Below are positions 23,581 to 34,912 of a stretch of 64,000 nt of DNA, piece after piece (position 1 is the stretch's first letter; the number at the start of each line of letters is the position of its first letter). The notes under the pieces were generated by a model. It saw only the letters and a list, made by a program, of their open reading frames with translations. It searched no databases and was not told the DNA's origin. Source of the DNA: Circinella minor (taxonomy: Eukaryota > Mucoromycota > Mucoromycetes > Mucorales > Lichtheimiaceae). Where the stretch lies: the NCBI GenBank assembly GCA_016758965.1, contig JAEPRB010000128.1, positions 51,267 through 115,266 of the forward strand. The letters run 5' to 3'. The translations under genes were made by a program, and so were the position numbers.

Positions 23581-25035
23581 TAAATAAGAGCATCGAACTT
23601 AAAAACAATAACAATAACAGTAGTACTTTTTCTAACTAAACGGTGTCCACCATTTGACAATTCGTCTTATACAATACATACCACGTCCAAGTACATCGAC
23701 CTGGTACCATCAACATTAAACTACTTTTCTTTTCTCAAAATTATATATATAAATCATTCATTTTATCAGGACCACGAAATACTAATCAAAATCATCTTAT
23801 CTTTTTTACTTTATGTACAACTTGATTATCTTATTGTGATATTCTTAGTATGTATTTCAAGTATCATTTTCTTTCTCCTTCTTAATATAAAATAGTTATG
23901 TAGTAATTAAAACACACACAAAAAAAAGCCCATTATATTCTACTCCTCCAATTTTTTTTGTAAATAACATTTTTATTTCTTGTCCTCTCCCCACCATCAA
24001 AAAACTTTTTTTTTCTTTTTACTTTCAAATAATAATATTACGAAACATATTATTTTTTAATATACAGCTTAAACATGTATGATTAGAAGGAGAGAAAGAT
24101 TAAGTCAGCCTCATTTTTTACATATATAAAAAGGAATCTAACGATTTTTAGTAATATCCATCCGATGTTTGGGTGAGCGTGTGCTTTTTTTTGACCCACG
24201 ATCGTTTATCCATTTTAAGGATTATGTTACACAATGGAATTTTTTTTGTGGAACCCTATTATAACAATACAACACACATTTAGACAACCTTTTTATAATA
24301 TAAAACTGTGTAATACACCGCCAAAAAAGAGATTATGAATAAATGAACTCTGAACTGTCAATATCTATATATATATATATATAATAATTTTTTTTTGATA
24401 AAAATATAATATTGTCAATGTTATTAGGAGAAGAAGAAGAAGAAGAAAGGAGGGGTCTGTTATTGGTTAAATTGTATAATATGCATAATAAAACTGTACA
24501 GTGCTTAATTAAGCATATATAATAGCTAAATAAAGTGAGCTTTACTTTCTTTAAATTTTATTGCCTAATTTTGTTGTTGAGGGGTGGGGGAGAAAGGAGT
24601 AGAGAAATAAAAGGAGGAGAGAGAGTTAAAGAAGAAGAAGTTGGTCATCGGAATAATGAAAGTTATGATTAAAAAAGATCTTCCTCCTTTTATATATAGT
24701 AGAATAGTAAATTAAATGTCAAGGTTGCATTCGTATTATGTTATATTTTCGAATACATATATAATAGTTCTGGCTATTATTATTAAATCAATAAATAAAG
24801 TTTATTTCTTTATTTCAAGATCGTCAAAATCATGAACAAATGACATAAAGATACCACAATACACACTAAAAAAACAAGTCAAGGGCAAGAGTAAATCGAT
24901 ATAAAAAACTCTTTTTTTCCTTACATGTTTGAAAGGGAAAAAAAGGATGAATTGGGGTACCATCATGAATCAAAAAAAAAAAAAAGCTCGGGGCACCCTT
25001 TGGAAAATTTTAAGGTTTCTTCTTCTTTATAGTAT

Positions 25036-25069
<34 letters not shown>

Positions 25070-25714
25070 TGTATATATATATAACATAATATAAACCGTG
25101 GAGAAAGAAAGGGGGGTTAAAAGAGAGGAACAGGGGAGGGAGAGGGATGAAAGCTCTTCTACTTGAGGAAAAAAAAGGGGTGGTTACTTATATATATACA
25201 TATATAGTTTAAGTTCACAGATTATTGAAAGAGTTAATAAGGGAATAGTTTTCTGAATGAAAAAGATTGTAATTGTGTGTGTTGAGGCCCGTTCTTTAAT
25301 CGCTTATTGAATTTCCGCCTTTTTCTTTTTTTGCCCTGTTTTTTTTTTTGCTTTAAACTCTTTTATTCTTCTTTTATTCTTTTCTTTTCTTTTACGTATT
25401 AAACCTTTTTCTTGTTTCTATTCCCTCCGATACAAGTATATTATAACTCAAACATATATATAATAATAAGAATAAGAATAATAAGACTAATAACTTATTA
25501 TTATATATATGCGTACTTGATCTTTATTCAATTTAATATAAAGAAATCCTTTTTTAAATCAATAATTTTTTTTATATCTCCCCCCTCTTCATATCTTCAT
25601 ATTCTTATTAACTGATTCTTAAATATTAACTTTTTATTATAACTTTGACTCCACTTTTTTTCTATCCTCTTTAACACTTCCAATAATAGTAACAAATACC
25701 TCATTCCCTCCCTC
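23581..25714. other. 2.1-kb intergenic region
   Basis: No gene seen. AT-rich with GAA runs (24425-24445), TA runs, a (CA)15 microsatellite and long pyrimidine tracts. The last 400 bases, up to the Sds3-like start, are T/C-rich, as in leaders of other genes here. Confidence 0.5.
25039..25068 (+). repeat. (CA)15 microsatellite
   Basis: Uninterrupted dinucleotide run in non-coding DNA. It is expected to be length-polymorphic. Confidence 0.95.
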
Positions 25715-27401
25715 ATGTCGCAAGTGAAAGCTTCACCTACTGCTGCTCAAACTCAGTTTGCTTTACAACAACAACAACAACTTGACCAAGAGCAATTCAG
25801 TAATACAACCAGTGGTCCTGTTCATCGCATAATGACTCGTCGTGCAAGTCGATCAGCACAATCTCATTCTACTATACCTATTATTGTTAAAACACCTGCT
25901 GAACCAGAAAATAATAACAATCATGCAAATGATAATAACATTAATATCAATAATAATAATGAAGATGATGATAATAACAATAGAAATAAAGAAGAAGATA
26001 ATGATGGTGATATATCCATGGATCCAACTACACCCATTCCAACTGATAATATAAATTCTCGTATGACAACACGGTCACGCTCTATTGATTTAAATCAATC
26101 AAATAATAATATAACCTATGGAGCTTCTTCTGCAGAAGAATCATCTAATACCAGTTCAACATCACAGATAACAAAGAAACGTCGTACAAAAACTATCAAA
26201 GGAAAAACAAAGACAAAAAATCGTAAAAGAGGTATTAAAACATCTTCTTTATCACCACCTATAACAACAGCAACAACAACAAAACGACGAAATGAAGAAT
26301 CATTAAGAGGAAGTCGACGAAGAAATGCCAAAGATAATAATAATAATAATAATGGTGCTGAAACAACTCAGTTGGATGCAGTCAAACTTAAAAAGTAAGG
26401 ATCTACTAATTTTTTTAGTTTTGTTATTCTGTTCTTTATTTTGTTTTTCCCTCTCAACCCCCTTTTTTCTTATTTTACACTACCAATCAAACCCCCCTTC
26501 TCTCCTTTATATAAATATATGTATATATATATGTGTGTCCTTGCTTTTCAAACATGGTTATAATGTATTCAATTTTTATCAACTTATTATAGACTTGCGG
26601 AATTGGATGAATTAGAGAAGACTATTTTGGATGGTACACATGATGAATATCGTGAAAGAATGGCACATGCTGAAACGAAACGATTGAATGAAATGAAGAA
26701 TGCGAAATTAAGGCGTGATTTAGAAGAAGCTGATATTCGATTTACTTTTGAGGCTTTTAGAAAAGCTGCTTATGATCAATTTTATGTAAGAGCTTGTTAT
26801 ATTTTTTTAACTCTTATTAAATATATATATTATATCTTATTTTATTTATATCAAAATAACAATAATAATAACAATATAGCAATGTAAAGCTGAATTACGT
26901 AAACGAATGATTAATCAAGTTCAAGCACAAATAAAGCGATCAGAAGAAGAATGGCATACACCATCCCATGAGAATACTGGTATGACATCTTCTCTTTCTT
27001 TTTTTGGAATATCAAAAATTGTTTGTTTCCCCGTTTCACACATAAATCCCCCCCCCTTTTTTTTTTATCATTATAATCTGGGGATTATTTTTTTGCTCTA
27101 ATTATATAATAATTGTTCCTCCCCCCCCCCTTTTTTTTTTATTCCACCTTATCTTTAGGTTGCTCTGACGACGATGACTGGTTGCCACATCGACATACTT
27201 CAATCTATATCCTTTTTTATTTTATTTTATTTCAGTGCAACCATGGTTTCTAATTGATTGACTTGACAAAATTATTATTGAATCCTTAACCAAAAATATT
27301 ATTATTTACATTTCGAACCTTTAGGTTTAAAACAAGAAGAAATTTTGGATGATATTACAGCAGCTCGTTCAAAAATTTATATTACAGAAAAAAATAATTA
27401 A
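25715..27401 (+). CDS. Sds3/BRMS1-like subunit of a Sin3-Rpd3 histone deacetylase complex
   Basis: The first exon (25715-26395) is a low-complexity Asn/Asp/Thr/Arg-rich region with nuclear-signal-like runs (KTKTKNRKRG). The Sds3-like domain starts in exon 2: LAELDELEKTILDGTHDEYR, then RMAHAETKRLNEMKNAKLRR, then EEADIRFTFEAFRKAAYDQF. It continues with ELRKRMINQVQAQIKRSEEE. The GTH-x-EY turn between two coiled-coil helices is the hallmark of Sds3/Dep1/BRMS1 proteins, which hold Sin3 and the deacetylase together in the nucleus. The last exon reads GLKQEEILDDITAARSKIY and stops at 27399-27401. An optional short exon near 27160-27245 can be read in frame, but joining directly gives a cleaner product. 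Convergent with the ZCCHC10-like gene, 248 bases apart. Confidence 0.8.
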
Positions 27402-27649
27402 CATTGTTATACTTAACAACAAACCCTCTCTCTATCTCTATCTCTATCTCACACACAGATATATACATCCCAATTTATGCTCATTCTTTTTTTTTTTATA
27501 AAAAAAGTCATGTACAGATAATAATATAATAATATATTATTTTTATTTTTATTTCATTATTTCTCCCTAGCAACTCTCCAACCCTCCTTTTTTCTGTTTT
27601 TTTTTGTTATTATTGTTGAATAATAATATAATTATATATATATATATAT

Positions 27650-28524
27650 TTAACGTTGAAGTTGACGACGTCTTGAATATGGAGATAATGATGGTGATTT
27701 GGATACAGATCGTCTTCTTTTTCTTCTTTTAATACTTGTACTTCTGCTTCGATTTCTCGATACTGGGGAAGTTGAACGAGAGCGTGAATAACCAGGTGAG
27801 CGATTATTACGATGACGACGATTGTGAGGTATGGGTGATATAGAAGGAGATCGACTTCTACTGTTGCTACTATTACTGGCACTCCTGCTACTACTACTAC
27901 TATGACGACGACGATGTCGATTTCTTTGTGGTGGACTCACACTACGACTATCGGCTGATAAATAGGATGAGCCGGATGATGCTGAACTGGAGTCTGAATC
28001 TGATCCACTATCACTATCACTGTCGCTGCCACTACTACTACCACTGCTGCTTCCACTGCTACTGCTGCTTCCACTGCCGCTGCTACTGCTATCACTATCA
28101 CTACTACTGCCGCTGCTACTACTTGAAGAATATCTATAAACATTATATAAATCAATTACAATATTATTTACTCGTTTTACCCTTATCACTTACTACATCC
28201 TCGCTAATTATATAAACATTTACCTTCGTTTCTTTTTATTCTTGCTTTTGTTTTTTTTTTCAAGAATCTTATCTGCCAAACCACGTCTATATAATAATCT
28301 TTAAATTAGGATAACTATTTGGTATATATATAAATCTTGAATTAAAGAGAAAAGAATATATATTTCTTTACCGATCTTGTAATTCTTCAGGAAGATCAGG
28401 TTCACGTAGTTTTAATGGTTTACTTAATTGTTGTGTACGCGTAGGTCTACTTTTATAAGGACGATTGTTTTTACATTCATATGTCTATTTTTTATTTTTA
28501 TAAATTAGTTTTACTTTTAAATAC

Positions 28525-28557
<33 letters not shown>

Positions 28558-28776
28558 TCTTTTTTGTTTTTTTTTTTTTTTACCCAATGACCATATTCCA
28601 AACAACGTTGACAACGCGTAGATGCCGATGCTTTTTGTGCCGAATTTGAAAAACTATTTTTTTAATATTTTAAATAAGTTTTTTTTTTTTTTTGATAATA
28701 AAATGTGATATTTAAATGATTATCTTCTTAAAAAAAACAAAAAGGATCACTCTTACCGTGCACCAGTTCTGTACAT
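27650..28776 (-). CDS. ZCCHC10-like zinc-knuckle, Ser-rich nuclear protein
   Basis: Starts at ATG 28774-28776 (MYRTGAR, then an intron). Next exon: ASTRCQRCLEYGHWTYECK, a CCHC zinc knuckle, then NNRPYKSRPTRTQQLSKPLK, then LREPDLPEELQDRRGLADKI with a Lys-rich stretch. The last exon is a Ser/Asp/Gly repeat followed by an Arg/Ser-rich SR-like tail ending RRRQLQR. Order and motifs match ZCCHC10 (knuckle CQKCLEFGHWTYEC in animals, then basic and poly-Ser tail). The RS-rich C-terminus suggests a role with RNA processing factors, but no firm function is known for the family. A (TG)15 run lies in one of its introns. Confidence 0.85.
28526..28554 (+). repeat. (TG)n microsatellite in an intron
   Basis: About fifteen TG units followed by T runs inside an intron of the ZCCHC10-like gene. 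On the coding strand this reads as a (CA)n run, which can influence splicing. Confidence 0.9.
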
Positions 28777-30084
28777 GATTTCTAGTTTCCTTTTTTTTAT
28801 ATATATAGAAATATATGAGAATTATAATATATAGAGAAGATTTTAAGTCTTGATGTGGCGGTGAATATATTGTAAAACCAGTTTTTAATTTTTCTCAGAT
28901 GTGTAACTTTGTTGTACATATTATTTAATCTTGTACTTAGACTCTTCCCACCCCACTTTTCTTTTCTTTTCTTTATTTTTATCTACGAGAATAGTAAGTT
29001 TTACCCTTATTATATACATTATAGCTTATCTCTTTATTAAGAGTTATATAAATAAATAGCCAATAGTTTTTCATATTAAAAGTCGACGTACATCAGTCTG
29101 AGAGTTATGAAAGTTTGGCGAATCAAAATCAGCTTAAAAAACTCCCTTTACTGACTATAATAATAAAAAAGAAATATATCTAACTTTTTTGAATATATTC
29201 TTTTGAGGTTTTTTTTTTAATATAATAATCACCATGGTGAATTAAATGTTATATTGACATTGTAACCATAGCAGCTACCAATATTACTTATTACCCATTC
29301 ACTGTACTTACTGCTGTTGTTTTTTTAGCTTGGAACTAATTTGTCATTTGTATGATACAAATCGTTCGTTTATCCTATGATTATTCTTGTTGGCTACTCT
29401 TATAACCCAATCCACTCTATATTATAATTTATATGTCGTTTCCTTGTAGTTTTTTTTTTTGTGAAACAAACATAATATATTATTATTGATATATGCCCAC
29501 ATTTAGTACTACTTTTTTTTTATCTACGTATGCCATACCGTTTCGCTCCTTTGTTATTGGCTCCTTTGTATAGTTACAATATTCTTTTTTATTAGCGTTC
29601 TTTTTTTTTGTTTAAACAATTTTTGAGTATACTTTATGGGTAGAAATAGAGAGAAGAAACTATATGTTCAATTGACACAATACGTTAAATATATTGTTAA
29701 TGATCATGAATATCTTGAACTATTTTGTTTATGCTTTGGCGCGCCTTTCACCTACCTTTCTTCAAAATTGACGCACCTGAATTTTTATTTTTAACCAGAA
29801 TAGCAATAAGCTGTACATATTAGTTACTATTTAAATCTAACCTTCATATTCTTATCTTTCATTCCCTTATAATCTATTTTTTCTCTTAAACACATTTTTA
29901 TTAAATTATTCCATTATTACTTTCAAAACATTATAATACCTCACTTTAATTTTTTTTATATAAATATTTAATCCAATGATTTTTTTCAAACTATCTACAC
30001 AATAATTCATTTTTTTTTTCTATTGGTATCTGATATATTTTTTATTTCAAGAAGTATTATACAGCCTTGAATATCGTTGCTACC
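28777..30084. other. 1.3-kb intergenic region
   Basis: AT-rich, many T runs, no coding frame. It ends abruptly at a GC-rich hairpin island. Confidence 0.5.
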
Positions 30085-30202
30085 AGGCGCGAAGCGCCTT
30101 TTGGGGGTCAAAGGGGGGGAACCCCCCTTTGCGACGTGAACCGCTAAATGACCCGAAGCGAAGCGAAGGGGCTCATTTATCCGAGCGAAGCGAGGAAGGG
30201 TC
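30085..30202. repeat. GC-rich island of GAA-triloop hairpins
   Basis: Three structures in 118 bases. AGGCGC/GCGCCT flanks GAA (30085-30099). CAAAGGGGGG/CCCCCCTTTG flanks GAA (30109-30131), a perfect 10-base stem. GACCC at 30150-30154 pairs with GGGTC at 30198-30202 around two further GCGAAGC cores. The heptamer GCGAAGC occurs exactly at 30089, 30158 and 30185; this sequence is known as an exceptionally stable DNA mini-hairpin. The island is sharply GC-rich in AT-rich surroundings and resembles mobile GC clusters or double-hairpin elements of fungal organelle genomes (inference). Confidence 0.7.
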
Positions 30203-30658
30203 GCTAGTAACCATTAAAACTTTATTTTGTTCGAAATTTTATAAATTTTTGAACGCCTCGGTAAATTATATATCCAGGATTAAGTATATAGAAGAATATT
30301 TTTTTTTATTATTGATTGACAAGAATCATCAACACTAGGTCAAGGGTACAATAGGAAGTGACAATTAGTAAACTTGACAACTAGCTCATAGGTTCCTTTC
30401 CTACCCTTTATTTTACTATATGACTCTACATATTATAAACAGAAATTTTAAAATAAACAGACTTGAATTAGTGTAGACTGAAAAACACTGCTATCCCTTA
30501 CTTCAATAGGTACAACTGAAATTCTATCAAAACAAAAAATCAGACAAGCTGTTCCTCAAAGGTGCAAGTAAATAATAATGCTCTTGAAGAACAATTGTAA
30601 TTACTTTAATTAATAATATATATAAACATTCAATCCATTTTAATATTTTGTTTTATTT
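30203..30658. other. Intergenic, no gene seen
   Basis: AT-rich spacer between the hairpin island and pseudogene F. Confidence 0.5.
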
Positions 30659-31690
30659 TTATTCATAATTAGAATGATGGTTTATCATATCTTTCAAGGT
30701 TTTTGGTATTTTCATACCTGCTTCGTAAATTGTGTTTGTGTTATTAATGTCAGTAACTTTTCCTGCTTCGCAGGTACCAAGCTCAAGAAATTCTGTAGTG
30801 AACAACATGTCAGTTTTTGTTCCAATTTTTCGTCGTGACATGGCTTTGACTGCGGCAATGGATCGATCCGTGTTAATTCTTGCTGTTGTTGCCTTCGATA
30901 CATATTCTCCGCTAAAATAAACATTAATGGGTGAATTAACCACATCCAGCCAATTTACCAGCTTTTATAGAGATTATGTTTAAAGCAAAAACTTACGAAA
31001 TAACATCTACGCCTCCATCATCAAAACAGCAATCAATCAAAAGCCAAATACGCTTCATTAAGTCAGCTTCGGTTTTATAATTTTTATGGATGTTTTTCAA
31101 AATAATGTCAACCGCCCGAGCAACGGACGAATCAAGCCAGTACATATCCGCATGTTAATGGGATGAAAGCTTATGCTTGATGTTTTCTGCCCATATGTCG
31201 TCAAGACTGGTCTATATTATTATTTCCAGTTAATTAAATAACCCTTTGTGTAAACACGAATATATTAAGTACAACCAATAAAATAAGAAATTTACCAAAT
31301 TTTTGTAATTTTCTAAATATTTATTCATTTTTTCTGGAAGTTCACAAAACTTCAGTTCTCCTTCTCATTCAATCTCAATCAACTCTTCATCAGTGAAATA
31401 ATTCTCCCAGTTTGAATCTTGAGGATCCATTATCATTGAATGGCAAGGACTATTATATAGTTACGTAGTTGTGTTATTAGTAGAGAGATAGCAGCTAATC
31501 ATTAAAGAACACTTTAAATGCGAAGCACGAGAAGTGTGTAAAAAGAAGATAATACTACTACTAATAATAAGACTTACTGTTCGTGACTACAAGTCAAGGC
31601 AAACTTTCTCATCTGTTCTTCAACAACGGTGGAAATGATTCTTGGCAACAAATGGGTGCCGTGTTTTTTCAGGTGAGATTTGAATTTTTT
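30659..31690 (-). pseudogene. Superfamily copy F, decayed
   Basis: Close relative of copy E. From 31.69 kb leftward: IISTVVEEQMRKFALTCSHE-Q followed by an intron; HSMIMDPQDSNWENYFTDEE, LIEIE then TGA where copy E has an open codon; IKHKLSSH then TAA; MYWLDSSVARAVDIILKNI, YKTEADLMKRIWLLIDCCFD; EYVSKATTARINTDRSIAAV; the core IGTKTDMLFTTEFLELGTCE-AGK; and GMKIPKTLKDM, ending at 30659. Two nonsense codons in otherwise well-conserved sequence make it a pseudogene. The C-terminal GYxxRV block and basic tail are missing. Its core keeps the Asp (KTDMLF) that copy E lacks, so it preserves the more canonical motif. Confidence 0.85.
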
Positions 31691-31860
31691 ATGTGCCTAG
31701 CCACATATATGTTTAGAGAGAGATTTTATATTTTATAGTAGATGATGCGATTATATTTACTTAAAGAGAATGCTCAATAAGTAATAATAAAAAAGGAAAA
31801 AAAACATACAGCGTTTTGATCGATAGTAAATAATATATACAAATATACGTACAACAAAAT
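31691..31860. other. Spacer between pseudogene F and fragment B'
   Basis: AT-rich; nothing recognised. Confidence 0.4.
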
Positions 31861-32325
31861 TCATTCACAAATATCCGTATTTTCTAATTGATAGCGAACC
31901 GTATCCTTCTCCTCAACATGGCCCAGGAAATTGTTCTCTTGACGTAACTTTTTCAACACATCCTTTTGATTGTCATATTCATTCTAAAAAACAGAATAAA
32001 ATAAATAAGTAAAAATACCAATGATTTTACAAAGTTAAATACATTTACCTGCAGCGTAGTAGCCAACAACTCACTAAAGAGACTGTATTTTGTCAAGGTA
32101 ATTTTGTCGCAGATATACTGAATTCCATAAGATGCTAAATTTTAGCGGTTTCAAACGAAGCATTTTGGTACTTCAGGATTCCATTACGTAAGGAGTTGCT
32201 GGTCATGATTATGAGCTTCCGGGTATCTTCCAGGGAATGGTTAATATATTCAGTAGAGAAGGGGCCAGATGATTCCATGATTACTACTTCGACCCCATCC
32301 TTGCGTTAGAACCGGACTTTCCCAA
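31861..32325 (-). pseudogene. Fragment B': 3' half of a gene B paralogue
   Basis: The minus strand reads KDGVEVVIMESSG, EYINHSLEDTRKLI and NSLRNGILKYQNASFETAKI, then a one-base loss in a T run, then LASYGIQYICDKITLTKYS. After an intron it ends DTVRYQLENTDICE and stops at 31861-31863. These align in order with gene B (GFDIIIMESSG, NHSMDDTWKLI, LATYGIQCICDTITLMK, ETVRFCLQNSGILEA), including the intron position before the last exon. The N-terminal half is absent; its place is taken by the exonuclease part of the neighbouring pseudogene, so the junction near 32.3 kb is chimeric. Confidence 0.8.
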
Positions 32326-34430
32326 TTACTTAATCTATCATCATCCCCTTTGTATAAAGGTGACTCCAATACAGCAGCACAAATGTTTGACAAATTGGTT
32401 CTACCGTGTTGACCAGCACCTTGCTCTTTTGCGAATGAGCCTAGCTCTACTACATGTCTTCGATCGGCGTTAACTTGATAATCACGATTGATCTTTGCAA
32501 GGTCGTTTCCCACATTACGTTCAACTTTAATAAGATTGTTACTTTTTAACAAATTGATCAGCTTCTTGGGTAGTTCTCCATAATTCAATATAGGTAAAAA
32601 CCAATAGCAACTTATTATGCGCAATTTGCAACGACAGCTGTCTTTCCGATGTACTTTGTAACTTTATTATACTGTAGTTCCATTCGGTATCAAAACCGAT
32701 TGTTATCGACCGACCATCCTGGATATCACTTAATATATGTTCTATAGCTATGTTTACATCACTGATTGTACGAACATAACGAGGAAAAATGTGAACTAGA
32801 AGTGATATATAGTTCGAATTATTGTGGGTGGTGTTGTTTGTTGTTGTGGATAATAATGATGATGATGTAGTAGCAGATAAAGGTTGATTTAGCGAAGAAA
32901 TGGTTTCTTGCAAAAATCGCTTATCACCAGCAATATTGTCTGTGTAAAATATTTGAAGTTCTTGATGACCGTATAAATGATATGACTTCAACATTTGTTC
33001 AAATGATGTTTTTAAATGTGCTAATTTTTTTGTTGGTACTAATAGTTGAAGTCTGATCTTCTTAAATTCGTTACATATAGTATATAATGCATAAAATGTC
33101 GACTCCCCACCAATTTTTGCCCTATGCTTGATTATCTTAAACGTGTGATCTTTTAAAACAACACCGTCCAACACCATCATTTCTTTATCCATAAATAATC
33201 GAAGTTGATCCATAATTGCTGTATATATCATACGTAAATAGGTAGCTGATGGAACATAACCAGCGTATGCTAGCGGATCATCAAAATTTGAAAAAAGTGG
33301 ATAACTTTGACTTACCCCACTTCCTCCAAAGAAAGAGAATTGTGGAGCGTGTTGTTGTTGATAATCAATTGAAGTTAAATATGTAAGTTAGAGACGAACT
33401 ATATAACGAAGGTGATGAAGTTCTTGAAGTAGATCATGTAGACGTTCCGGTCCCATAGCATTTTGAAACCAAGGTCGAAGCCAATCAGCAAGTTGTCTTG
33501 AAATACCACCTCGATGAGTTAATATAGCTGGGAATATTGATTGAATGTGATAGGGTAGACTATCCATAAGCTCACTATCATGACCATTAATGGTCTTTCT
33601 ACATATATTTGTAGCATCTATAACATCGAGAAAGTATGTAAAAGCAGCTATATACATAATTTATCCATATTTAATAAAATGCCTCGTTACTTTGATATAT
33701 TAATAGTCTGCGGGTCTTTATAATATTATTACCTACCAATATCCACAATTCGGGGCACAATAGGATCACAATTAAAACCATCACTGTGAAGTTTACCTCC
33801 ACAATTTGGAGCTTGGCAAAAAGTTTATCTGGAGTCCATACAAATATACGTGGACGATAAAGTAAAGCTGGATCAAATTTCTGACGACCACGGAAGCAAA
33901 AGTATAGTGATTCTGACTCTATCCAGCATTTATGTTCGTTATACAACATGATTTTATTTTTTGTGATCTTCTTTTTTTTATCTTTGATAAATAATCTCAA
34001 ACAACGCTAAAGGGAGTGCCATCTGGTTCTTCTTGTTGGTTGTTGTTTTGTTGGTGATTTGATGAAGAACTATCACTACCAGTATTATCATTAAGTTGTT
34101 GCTGCTGTTCTTGTTGTCCAACCTGCTCGTCCTATAAAGTTCCCAAACTAGTGTTTTCAATTTCAAGCATTATATCACCAACACTTTCATTAAGAATAAC
34201 TTGTTCCGAATGCTATTATATAGTATTGTTAATGATTTTATTCACCTGATAAATATTTTAAAATAACCAGGTAAACTTTAGTTTAGTACCTGCTTATTGT
34301 CATTTACATTTACATGGGAATGTTGAACGCGATCATTGTCTTCGTTATGTGATGTAGTGTGTGGGGTAGCGAGAAAATATTTATTAAGAGGGTTCTTTAC
34401 AGAACGAGCAGACTTCATAGCTTTTCCCAT
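32326..34430 (-). pseudogene. Transposase-like gene with 3'-5' exonuclease domain, decayed
   Basis: Starts MGKAMKSARSVKNPLNKYF at 34430. Then: a Gln/Asn/Ser-rich stretch; FDPALLYRPRIFVWTPDKLF; a zinc-ribbon-like APNCGGKLHSDGFNCDP in another frame; NICRKTINGHDSELMDSLPY and FPAILTHRGGISRQLADWLR; an in-frame TAA at 33388; QFSFFGG and YAGYVPSATYLRMIYTAIM; DGVVLKDHTFKIIKH with LQLLVPTKKLAHLK and IFYTDN, which looks like a DDE-type transposase core; SITIGFDTEWNYSI, the first motif of a DEDD 3'-5' exonuclease; a frameshift; then LLKSNNLIKVERNVGNDLAK and VVELGSFAKEQG. The end of the exonuclease is cut off after NWESPVLTQ. Fungal proteins with this architecture exist in many copies and look transposon-derived. 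At least two frameshifts and one nonsense codon are visible. Confidence 0.7.
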
Positions 34431-34912
34431 TTTTATTATATCTAAAAAAGTAAAAAAGAAAGAAACAAAACAAAAAAAAAAACAGTCAAATATAATGCAG
34501 CATGGATATGACCCTTCCTATAGCAAAAACAACAGTCAAAATGTTACACATGGATACAAATCTCCATATATCCCATACAACGTAGCATGATAATGGTTCA
34601 CATTTAACTGCTAACTATTTCTTTCACACAACAATGAAAAAAGCATTTAATTAACTCCACTAATATAGCATTTTTATTGGCTAAAAAATTCCCTGGGCAT
34701 CATTGTAGGCCGCCGATTTTGCAAGGTTACACAAATTCTCACAATAAGTTTTGTTCCTCAATGAAATAAAAAGCTCCGCCAGCTGAACCCACACACACAC
34801 AATTTACTTGGCAAAAAAAAAAAAAAAAGCACAGCCTAATTTCTTCTTTTTCTATTTCCTAGTTCTCTTTAACCTGTATATATAATATATATATATTATT
34901 ATTATTTTAACC
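34431..34912. promoter_or_regulatory. Promoter region of the ChAPs gene
   Basis: AT-rich, with a T/C-rich leader followed by TA runs directly before the ATG at 34913. No factor site recognised. Confidence 0.35.

Noticed and set aside
27928..28215. Plus-strand frame rich in Cys, His and Tyr
   Set aside because: It is the antisense of the Ser/Asp repeat of the ZCCHC10-like gene; the composition follows from the repeat.
30129..30338. Plus-strand frame through the hairpin island
   Set aside because: The Arg/Ser/Glu pattern is generated by GCGAAGC repeats; no protein feature downstream.
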